Below, piece by piece: positions 26,304 to 32,118 of a stretch of DNA of 32,118 nucleotides (the first letter of the stretch is position 1; every line of letters begins with the position of its first letter). Source of the DNA: a virus. The notes below the pieces were generated by a model. The model worked only from the letters and a program-made list of their open reading frames with translations, ran no database searches and was not told the DNA's origin. Both the position numbers and the translations under genes were made by a program. Location: IMG/VR virus record IMGVR_UViG_3300046476_000251, positions 1 through 32,118 of that record; one strand, written 5' to 3'.

Positions 26304-27461
26304 TTGAGCGATAAACGTCTAACCGAGTGGGCCACGCCGCGGCAAATCGAGTTTATCGAAGCCATCGAGAAATGCGGCTCCGAACGCAAAGCGGCTGCTG
26401 CGCTCGGCATCAGTCGCGGCACCATCAGCAATTCAATGCTCGCGCTGAAGAAGCGCGCGGCGCGCTCGGGATACTCGCCGGATCATGCGATGACTCGCAC
26501 GGTCCCCGACGGGTATCTCGTCAAGGGCGTCTCGACGTACTTCGACGCGGAGGGCAAGCCGCGCGGTCAGTGGGTCAAAAGCGCAGTCGACAACGAGCGC
26601 CAGGCGGCGATTATCCGCGAGGCGTTCGAGGCGATGGCGCAAGAGTTGCCGCGACTGAAACCCGCGACGGCGCCCGCCGAGACGAAAGCCGACCTGTGCA
26701 ACGTCTACACGCTCACCGACTGTCATCTCGGCGCGCTTGCCTGGCATCGTGAGGGCGGCGCCGACTGGGACGTGAAAATCGCCGAGCGCATGCTCCTCGC
26801 CGCGTTCGAACAGATGGTGAACTCCGCGCCGGCCGCACAAACGGGATTGATCGCGCAGCTCGGCGACTTCCTGCACAGCGACGGCATGTTGCCAGTCACG
26901 CCGACGAATGGGCACATTCTCGACCAGGACGGGCGATTCTCGAAGATCGTCGGCGCGGCGCTGCGCGTGCTGCGTCGCATCGTCGACTTCGCGCTAGAGA
27001 AGCACGAGCGCGTCGTCGTGCTCATGGCGGAAGGCAATCACGACCTCGCATCGAGCATATGGCTCAGGGCGCTTTTCAAGGCGCTGTATGAGAACGAGCC
27101 GCGCGTGACCGTGATCGAGTCCGAGTTGCCGTATTACGTGCATCAGCACGGCGAAACGCTGATCGCCTTCCATCATGGACACATGAAGAAGAACGACGCG
27201 CTGCCGATTTTCTTCGCTGCCCAATTCCCGAAGGTATGGGGCGCGACGACGAAACGCTATGCACACACCGGGCATCGGCATCACGTCGAAGAGAAAGAGC
27301 ACAGCGGCATGACGGTCATTCAGCATCCGACGATCGCAGCCCGTGACGCATACGCGTCGCGCGGCGGCTGGCTGTCGGAGCGCGCGGCGGTCGCAATCAC
27401 GTATCACTCCCGATTCGGGCAAGTGGCGCGAACGATCGTCACGCCCGACATGTTTGAGTAG
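26304..27461 (+). CDS. Fusion of an N-terminal HTH and a calcineurin-like metallophosphoesterase
   Basis: A 385-residue protein starting at TTG 26304 behind GGAGG. Residues ~5-50 form a terminase-small-subunit-like helix-turn-helix (QIEFIEAIEKCGSERKAAAA, LGISRGTISNSMLALKKRA). From ~135 on, all metallophosphoesterase motifs are present: TDCHLG (Asp139, His141), GDFLHSD (Asp188), GNHD (Asn245, His246), HHGH (~290-293) and GHRHH (His324, His326). It should be a two-metal phosphodiesterase or nuclease targeted to DNA by the HTH. It lies between portal and scaffold and ends at a terminator. A packaging or DNA-processing role is inferred. Confidence 0.85.
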   Translation: MSDKRLTEWATPRQIEFIEAIEKCGSERKAAAALGISRGTISNSMLALKKRAARSGYSPDHAMTRTVPDGYLVKGVSTYFDAEGKPRGQWVKSAVDNERQAAIIREAFEAMAQELPRLKPATAPAETKADLCNVYTLTDCHLGALAWHREGGADWDVKIAERMLLAAFEQMVNSAPAAQTGLIAQLGDFLHSDGMLPVTPTNGHILDQDGRFSKIVGAALRVLRRIVDFALEKHERVVVLMAEGNHDLASSIWLRALFKALYENEPRVTVIESELPYYVHQHGETLIAFHHGHMKKNDALPIFFAAQFPKVWGATTKRYAHTGHRHHVEEKEHSGMTVIQHPTIAARDAYASRGGWLSERAAVAITYHSRFGQVARTIVTPDMFE

Positions 27462-27489
27462 TCCGCGCCTGATGCGCAAAACCGAACCG

Positions 27490-27512
27490 GCCCGCTCGAT
27501 GCGGGCTTTTTT
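27490..27512 (+). terminator. Intrinsic terminator after the phosphoesterase gene
   Basis: GCCCGC (27490-27495) and GCGGGC (27501-27506) form a stem with a 5-base loop, followed by TTTTTT. Confidence 0.8.
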
Positions 27513-27531
27513 CATTTCTAAGGGCGGGCTG

Positions 27532-27792
27532 ATGCCTCTGACTCAAAACCTTGACGAGATTCAATCTCTCGTCGAATCGCTGGTTTCTTCGATTGGCGCG
27601 CAAGCCGCGGCACTGGTGATCGTCACGAAAGACGGCCCGGTATCGCTGTTCCGCGCTGGATTCGATCGTCACCGCGACGTGAATGACGCGCTCGTGCTCG
27701 GGCTGCACATCAACATGAACGATCACGACTCGCAAGTTCTCGCGGGCGCGGCTGGCGCCGATGCGCAAGCCCTTGCTGAATCCCTCAACTAA
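27532..27792 (+). CDS. Small hypothetical head-region protein (86 aa)
   Basis: An 86-residue protein with a helix (LDEIQSLVESLVSSIGAQAA) and beta strands (ALVIVTKDGPVSLFRAGFDR), then an acidic helical end. ATG at 27532 has GGGCGGG upstream; the longer frame overlaps the phosphoesterase gene and the terminator. No family recognised; conserved position suggests a minor head protein or capsid accessory. Confidence 0.6.
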   Translation: MPLTQNLDEIQSLVESLVSSIGAQAAALVIVTKDGPVSLFRAGFDRHRDVNDALVLGLHINMNDHDSQVLAGAAGADAQALAESLN

Positions 27793-27806
27793 TCGGAGCA
27801 AATCAC

Positions 27807-28391
27807 ATGCGTATCTCGAACCTCCTTCGCGTCATTCTTGGCTTTTCTGGCCTCTTTCAGTTCCGCAACAACGACGGCGACACTGGCGGCAACTCGACGC
27901 CGCCCGCACCGCCAGCGCCGAAAGAATCGTTCTCCCGCGAGTACGTGAGCGAACTGCGCGATGAGGCGAAATCCTACCGCCTGAAGGCGGCAGAAAAAGA
28001 CACCGCACTTGCAACCGCGCAAGCGCGAATCGCCGAACTCGAAGCCGGCACGAAAGACGCGCTCACCGCCGCTGAAAAAGCCGCGAACGATCGCGTGCTG
28101 CGCGCCGAACTCAAAGCCGTCGCCGCGAAACACGGCGTTGTCGACGTGAACGACGCGCTCAAGGTGCTCGACCTCTCCGGCGTGAAGCTCGACGAGAACG
28201 GCGACGTGATCGGCGCTGATGAACTGTTCGAAGCCGCGAAGAAGGCAAAGCCCTATCTCTTCGGCACGACGAGCACATCGAGCACGCAAAAGCCGCCGCC
28301 CGCTGGCGACCCGAAGCCGGTCGACGTTCGCAAGGTCGAATCGAAGGATTACGAGGCAGCAAAGGCCGCTTTCCTGAAGGCAGCGCGCTAA
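27807..28391 (+). CDS. Scaffolding-like protein
   Basis: A 194-residue protein directly before the capsid gene. It has a hydrophobic N-terminus (NLLRVILGFSGLFQF), a proline-rich linker, a long coiled coil (REYVSELRDEAKSYRLKAAE ... RIAELEAGTKDALTAAEKAA), a DVNDALKVLDLSGVKLDENG segment typical of scaffold-type proteins, and a charged C-terminal helix (SKDYEAAKAAFLKAAR) that could bind the capsid. The order scaffold-capsid and the composition support the call; the unusual hydrophobic N-terminus is unexplained. Confidence 0.75.
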   Translation: MRISNLLRVILGFSGLFQFRNNDGDTGGNSTPPAPPAPKESFSREYVSELRDEAKSYRLKAAEKDTALATAQARIAELEAGTKDALTAAEKAANDRVLRAELKAVAAKHGVVDVNDALKVLDLSGVKLDENGDVIGADELFEAAKKAKPYLFGTTSTSSTQKPPPAGDPKPVDVRKVESKDYEAAKAAFLKAAR

Positions 28392-28429
28392 GTCCCGCCC
28401 GACACAGAGCAGTACACACCTAAACCGAA

Positions 28430-28452
28430 GCCCGCCATTGCGCGGGCTTTTT
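28430..28452 (+). terminator. Intrinsic terminator between scaffold and capsid genes
   Basis: GCCCGC (28430-28435) and GCGGGC (28442-28447) are followed by TTTTT. Its position suggests partial termination tuning the scaffold-to-capsid ratio. Confidence 0.75.
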
Positions 28453-28472
28453 GCTTTTAAGGAACGCATCAC

Positions 28473-29783
28473 ATGCCGATCAGCAATTTCCCCGCCGCTC
28501 TCCAACCGGCAATCCAACAAGGTTTCCTGGCGCGCGAGTTTCAAGGCGGCTTGGAATCGCAAATCACGTATCGCGCTGTCGCTGACCGCGAGAAGTTCGC
28601 GAATGCGGTCGGTGAAACGATCACGAAGACGCGCCGCGGCCTGAAGGCTCCGGTTACGGCTCCGCTCTCGCCGGCCGGCAACACGAACCTCGATAACGGC
28701 CTCACGCCGTCGGGCTGGACCGTCGAGCAGTACACGCTCGGCATCGATATGTACGGCGACACGATGGACTTGAACATGGTGACGACCCGCGTCGGCATCG
28801 CGTCGCAATTCCTTCAGAACGCGTATGTGAACGGCGTGCAAGCGCTGCAATCGCTCGACCGCCTCGCGCGTAACAAGCTGTTCGGCGCATACCTGTCGGG
28901 TAACACCCGCGTTCGCACGACCCTCGGCGCGCCGGCAACGACCGTCGCAGTCGACGACGTGCGCGGCTTCCAGTATGTGAGCGTGAACGGCGTTCTCGTC
29001 CCGGTTTCCGGCACGAACACGCTGAACGTCGTTTTCGCGAACGGCAACAGCTACACGCTGACCGGCGTCGCCGTCGACGGCTCGAACGTCTCGACCGCTC
29101 CGAACGGCGTTTCGGGTACGTTGACGTTCTCGGGCAACGTCTCGACCGCTGACGGCACGGCCGGCAATTCGGTCATCGCCGCGAATGCCGCTTCGGTTCT
29201 CCGTCCGAACGGCCGTCTCTCGACCTCGGCAATCGTCGCGGGCGACCTGCTCACGATGCAAGACCTGCTCGCGGGCGTGACCGTGCTGCGCAACAACCGC
29301 GTGCCGACCGTCGGCGGTCTGTACAACTTCTACGCGGACAACGCGCAGTTGAAGGGTCTGTTCAAGGATGCGGATTTCAAACTGCTCTATCAAGGTCAGT
29401 ACGGCTCGCAAGCGTATCAGACCGGCCAAGTGATGGAACTGATGGGCCTGCGCATCATCCCGACCGTCGAATCGCCGCAGCAAACGCTCGGCGCGGTCAA
29501 CGTGCATCGCGGCATCATGTGCGGCCAAGGCGCGCTGATTGAGGGCGATTACGAGGCGATTGCGCATAGCGACATCGGCATCGAGGAAGGTCTGATCGAG
29601 ATGATCGACGGCGTTGCAATGGTCACGCGTGAACCGCTCGACCGCCTGAAGCAAATCATCGCTCAATCGTGGTACTGGATCGGTGGCTTCGCTGTTCCGA
29701 CCGACATCACGGCGAACCAAAACATCATCCCGACCGCGACGAACAGCTACTTCAAGCGCGCTGTCGTGATCGAATCGGCCTAA
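28473..29783 (+). CDS. Major capsid protein
   Basis: A 436-residue protein of capsid size in the capsid position. It begins PISNFPAALQPAIQQGFLAR and has QYTLGIDMYGDTMDLNMVTT and QSLDRLARNKLFGAYLSGNT, resembling P22-like coat proteins. Residues ~155-245 are a Gly/Asn/Thr/Val-rich stretch (GVLVPVSGTNTLNVVFANGN ... TLFTSG-like strands) that looks like an inserted beta domain, similar in position to the P22 insertion domain. The rest (GLYNFYADNAQLKGLFKDAD, GIEEGLIEMIDGVAMVTREP) is consistent with the HK97 fold. Probably expressed at high level; GGAA precedes the ATG, between two terminators. Confidence 0.88.
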   Translation: MPISNFPAALQPAIQQGFLAREFQGGLESQITYRAVADREKFANAVGETITKTRRGLKAPVTAPLSPAGNTNLDNGLTPSGWTVEQYTLGIDMYGDTMDLNMVTTRVGIASQFLQNAYVNGVQALQSLDRLARNKLFGAYLSGNTRVRTTLGAPATTVAVDDVRGFQYVSVNGVLVPVSGTNTLNVVFANGNSYTLTGVAVDGSNVSTAPNGVSGTLTFSGNVSTADGTAGNSVIAANAASVLRPNGRLSTSAIVAGDLLTMQDLLAGVTVLRNNRVPTVGGLYNFYADNAQLKGLFKDADFKLLYQGQYGSQAYQTGQVMELMGLRIIPTVESPQQTLGAVNVHRGIMCGQGALIEGDYEAIAHSDIGIEEGLIEMIDGVAMVTREPLDRLKQIIAQSWYWIGGFAVPTDITANQNIIPTATNSYFKRAVVIESA

Positions 29784-29791
29784 TCGGGCAT

Positions 29792-29828
29792 GGGGCGCGT
29801 TTTCCGGCAAATCCGGCGCGCCCCTTTT
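29792..29828 (+). terminator. Intrinsic terminator after the capsid gene
   Basis: GGGGCGCG (29792-29799) pairs with CGCGCCCC (29817-29824), an 8-bp stem with an inner CCGG hairpin, followed by TTTT. Confidence 0.75.
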
Positions 29829-29840
29829 CACGAGGAAATC

Positions 29841-30113
29841 ATGAGTGACGCAACTGCGCCAGAAGGCGCGCAAGCGGCTCTCGTGACCTCGGATGCACCG
29901 ACAGACGCACCGAAGGTCACGAAGCCCGCCAAGGCTGCAAAAACCGCTCCGCTCCCCGACTCTGTGACGCTTGCCGCGCCGCATGGCTTCTATGACGAAG
30001 CCGGCGACCTTCAGGCATGGCTCGCGGGCGAGGTTGTGACGGCGAAGGCTGAAATCAAATTGCTTATCGAGCGCGGCGCGCGCTTGCTCGGCATCAACGG
30101 GGAACAGGGCTAA
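29841..30113 (+). CDS. Small head-region protein with Ala/Pro/Lys-rich N-terminus (90 aa)
   Basis: The ATG at 29841 follows a GAGGAAA site and the capsid terminator. The N-terminal 45 residues are low-complexity (Ala, Pro, Lys, Thr; likely disordered), and the remainder looks folded (VTLAAPHGFYDEAGDLQAWL, AEIKLLIERGARLLGI). It ends with a TAATG overlap to the next gene. Possibly a capsid decoration or connector-associated protein. Confidence 0.65.
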   Translation: MSDATAPEGAQAALVTSDAPTDAPKVTKPAKAAKTAPLPDSVTLAAPHGFYDEAGDLQAWLAGEVVTAKAEIKLLIERGARLLGINGEQG

Positions 30114-30499
30114 TGCTCACCGACGCTCAACGGGTCGATGTTCGACGCTTCTGCGGTTATCCGCTCTACGGCGGGCAACCCGTTCAGGCGTTCGGGTATC
30201 GATTCTTTCAGCAGTACGGCACGCTCGAATTCCGCATGTCGAACATGCAGGACGCGGAAGAGGCGGTTGTAACCAACTACCTCACGCAATTGAGCGCGCT
30301 GGAAACGGCCATCTACGGCACAAGCGACAACCTCGATACGGACGTCGCCGCCGTGTGGACGCACAACAAGAACGAGCAGCGCGACCGCGAAGCGCTGTTC
30401 GACTCGACGCGGCGCCGCTTGTGCGGATTCTTCGGCATCCCGGCCGGCCCGGCATTTGACGTATCGGGTAGCGGCGGCTCTATCGCGCTGGTGGTCTGA
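30113..30499 (+). CDS. Head-tail connector-type structural protein (128 aa)
   Basis: A 128-residue, mostly helical protein (LTDAQRVDVRRFCGYPLYGG, EEAVVTNYLTQLSALETAIY, RDREALFDSTRRRLCGFFGI). Place after the capsid and the helical-bundle outline are those of head-completion adaptor proteins (gp6/gp15-like). No specific family is claimed. It is coupled to both neighbours by overlap. Confidence 0.65.
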   Translation: MLTDAQRVDVRRFCGYPLYGGQPVQAFGYRFFQQYGTLEFRMSNMQDAEEAVVTNYLTQLSALETAIYGTSDNLDTDVAAVWTHNKNEQRDREALFDSTRRRLCGFFGIPAGPAFDVSGSGGSIALVV

Positions 30500-31143
30500 T
30501 GAACGGCGCGACAGCACAAGCGCAGGTCTACAAGGGCTATGCGCAGGTAGCGAAGCGCATCGGCAACGCATTCACCCTCTACCGGCCGACGTCGGCGGAT
30601 ATGACGGTCGCGCAGATCGTCGCAACGAACTTCCTCGCCAGCCTGAACGCGGAGGACATGACCTATCGGCGCCCGAACAAGTACGGCAAACCGACGTGGT
30701 TTGCGGTTATGGACGGTCGAGTTACGCAAGTTGGTGATTACCTCATCGGCGCGACCGGCAAGTTCTTCGTCGCGGCTCAACAACCGCTTCTCCCGATTCT
30801 CGTCGTCGAGTGCAATCGCACGATCAACATCACACGCCCGCAAGTGCAGACGCAATTCGGCGCGGTGACCGACTACGAAGGCACGACGGCGGCGAATGAG
30901 GCGCCGCTGATGACCGGATGGCCGGCGAGCGTGCTGCAAGGCACGAAGGGCGAAAAAGGCGGCGTCGCGCTGCCTGGCGATGTGCGTGACGCTTGGTGGG
31001 CGATCCTGCTGCCGTTCGTGCCGGGCGTCGTGCTGCGATCAGGCGACCTGATTGCCGACGAACTCGGGCGGCGCTACATCATTTCGAGCGCTGAGCTTAG
31101 CGATTTGGGCTGGCGGCTTACTGCGCAACAGGGGCAGACATGA
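30499..31143 (+). CDS. Structural protein, neck or head-completion type (214 aa)
   Basis: A 214-residue protein beginning NGATAQAQVYKGYAQVAKRI with a helical first third and a beta-rich rest (FAVMDGRVTQVGDYLIGATG, KFFVAAQQPLLPILVVECNR, RSGDLIADELGRRYIISSAE). Genes with this place and size often encode stoppers or neck proteins. Its end overlaps the next start by four bases. Confidence 0.6.
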   Translation: MNGATAQAQVYKGYAQVAKRIGNAFTLYRPTSADMTVAQIVATNFLASLNAEDMTYRRPNKYGKPTWFAVMDGRVTQVGDYLIGATGKFFVAAQQPLLPILVVECNRTINITRPQVQTQFGAVTDYEGTTAANEAPLMTGWPASVLQGTKGEKGGVALPGDVRDAWWAILLPFVPGVVLRSGDLIADELGRRYIISSAELSDLGWRLTAQQGQT

Positions 31144-31976
31144 GCGACGTTTCCGATGTGCAAAACGTGCTCGTCGGCCTAATCGCCGGCTGGCTCTATC
31201 CGAACGGCACGAATCAACCTTCGGCGGTCGGCTTCAATGTCCGCGTTGGCGCGGGATGGCCGACGCAAGCGAGCCTCGATGCGGACCTCGCGCAAGGCGT
31301 CGCGCAGGTTTCGGTCTATGCGACGGCGATCGAGCGTAAGACGACGCGCTATATGCAGGGCTGGCAACCGCGCGACTCGTTCGCACCGACGATCACGCTC
31401 GCGAAGGCGGGCAGCGTCGTCACGGTCGGCGGCGCACTGCCCTCGCCATTCTCCGCGCAAAACCTCGCGGTGTTCGTCGGCAATTCGCCCTACTCCTACT
31501 CGGTGCAGCCGACCGACACGCTCGCGAGCATCGCCGCGGCGCTCGCCGCAATCATCGCGCAGGACTATCCCGGCACGACAAGCGCAGGCGCAAATATCAC
31601 CCTGCCCGCGAACGCCGCTATCGGCGCGCTTCGAACGGGCGGCACCGGAACCGCGATCAAGGTCATAAAAAACCAGGACCGCGCATTCCAAATCACGCTT
31701 TGGTGCAGCACGCCGGCGCAACGCACGGCGCTCGCTAACGTGATCGATCCGAATCTCGCCGACCTTGTGTTTCTCGCGATGCCCGATGGCTTCAACGCGC
31801 GAATCGTCTACATGGATAGCCCGCAGCAGGACATCGGCGAGAAAGCGCGGCTGTTTCGTCGCGACTTCCGTTATCGCGTCGATTACGCGACGACGAAGGT
31901 CTCGGACGCTCCGCAAGTCATTGTCGGCGACCTGAACATCGTGACCGATGCCGGCGCCGTTCTCAAACCCGTCTAG
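31140..31976 (+). CDS. Structural protein, tail/neck type (278 aa)
   Basis: A 278-residue protein with a helical opening (VSDVQNVLVGLIAGWLYPNG), then a beta-rich middle (APTITLAKAGSVVTVGGALP, FSAQNLAVFVGNSPYSYSVQ, with a TDTLASIAAALAAIIAQDYP helix reminiscent of LysM/Ig-like spacer domains) and a C-terminal strand-rich part (VFLAMPDGFNARIVYMDS...). It probably belongs to the tail-attachment or tail-sheath region. Family unassigned. Confidence 0.6.
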   Translation: MSDVSDVQNVLVGLIAGWLYPNGTNQPSAVGFNVRVGAGWPTQASLDADLAQGVAQVSVYATAIERKTTRYMQGWQPRDSFAPTITLAKAGSVVTVGGALPSPFSAQNLAVFVGNSPYSYSVQPTDTLASIAAALAAIIAQDYPGTTSAGANITLPANAAIGALRTGGTGTAIKVIKNQDRAFQITLWCSTPAQRTALANVIDPNLADLVFLAMPDGFNARIVYMDSPQQDIGEKARLFRRDFRYRVDYATTKVSDAPQVIVGDLNIVTDAGAVLKPV

Positions 31977-31983
31977 GAACCCT

Positions 31984-32118
31984 ATGGCAAAGCAAGACGA
32001 CGCGGCGACGTTCGATTATGAACTCGTCGTGCTGCATCAATTCGGCTTCACCGAGCGCGGCACGCGCATCAGTGATGCGGCCGAAATTCAGAAGGTGATC
32101 GACGAAGGTCACGCCGAC
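31984..32118 (+). CDS. Start of a further structural gene (partial, 3' truncated)
   Basis: An ATG at 31984 opens a frame that runs off the window end after 45 codons (AKQDDAATFDYELVVLHQFG, FTERGTRISDAAEIQKVIDE). It lies 7 bases after the previous stop in the rightward structural operon. Product unknown. Confidence 0.6.
   Translation, partial: MAKQDDAATFDYELVVLHQFGFTERGTRISDAAEIQKVIDEGHAD

Noticed and set aside
27789-29984. 731-codon leftward ORF antisense to scaffold and capsid genes
   Set aside because: A GC-rich shadow frame, arginine-rich, of clear head genes on the other strand.
1-32118. CRISPR arrays, insertion sequences, rRNA genes
   Set aside because: No spacer-repeat periodicity, transposase motifs or rRNA sequence was seen; the only tandem array is the heptamer block at 14069-14110.

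Overview
The window is part of a temperate tailed-phage genome with plasmid functions (a phage-plasmid). The host is probably a Burkholderia-type betaproteobacterium. This rests on the GC-rich codon usage, the style of the early-gene proteins and the recognisable phage families; no single marker gene proves it. I see no integrase, protelomerase, ribosomal RNA or housekeeping gene.

Layout. 1-1340 (+): end of a lysis or late block (partial HNH-like ORF, holin-like protein, lipoprotein, DUF1353 protein). 1341-3305 (+): plasmid module with an inverted/direct-repeat site, a promoter, ParA, a ribbon-helix-helix partner, an origin-like region with DnaA-like boxes and iteron-like repeats, and a RepL-like initiator. 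3315-14862 (-): long early operon(s) read leftward from a repressor-controlled promoter at 14894-14922. In transcription order these hold an early regulator, a DUF1376 replication protein (O-like), a DUF6475 protein (P-like), small DNA-binding proteins, ERF annealase, SSB, Gp157, an acyl carrier protein, a VRR-NUC nuclease, NinB, a winged-helix protein, a C5-cytosine methyltransferase interrupted at a 9-G tract, a Ref-like HNH nuclease and a chain of overlapping micro-ORFs.

15070-16260: immunity region. It has a short XRE repressor, a 53-aa ORF, a strong promoter followed within 80 bases by a terminator (a small RNA), a tRNA T-arm-like hairpin, and a large inverted-repeat element that can fold as a three-way junction. 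16317-16787 (-) holds two small genes. 16885-19047 (+) is an island of very small coupled ORFs and a degenerate tRNA-Cys-like gene. 19028-22643 (-) holds accessory genes, several sharing a modular DTA.../IDAA motif, plus a Lar-like zinc protein.

22719-32118 (+): packaging and head genes: small and large terminase, portal, an HTH-metallophosphoesterase fusion, scaffold, HK97-fold-like major capsid protein, connector-type proteins and the start of a further structural gene. Intrinsic terminators separate the phosphoesterase, scaffold and capsid genes.

How it fits together: in the lysogenic state the element probably persists as a plasmid using ParA/RHH partition and RepL-type replication, while the XRE repressor, and perhaps the small RNA, hold the leftward early promoter off. 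Several leftward promoters share a CTCT-rich spacer motif that could be a common operator. On induction the DUF1376/DUF6475/SSB/ERF set replicates and recombines the DNA, and the rightward late block builds heads.
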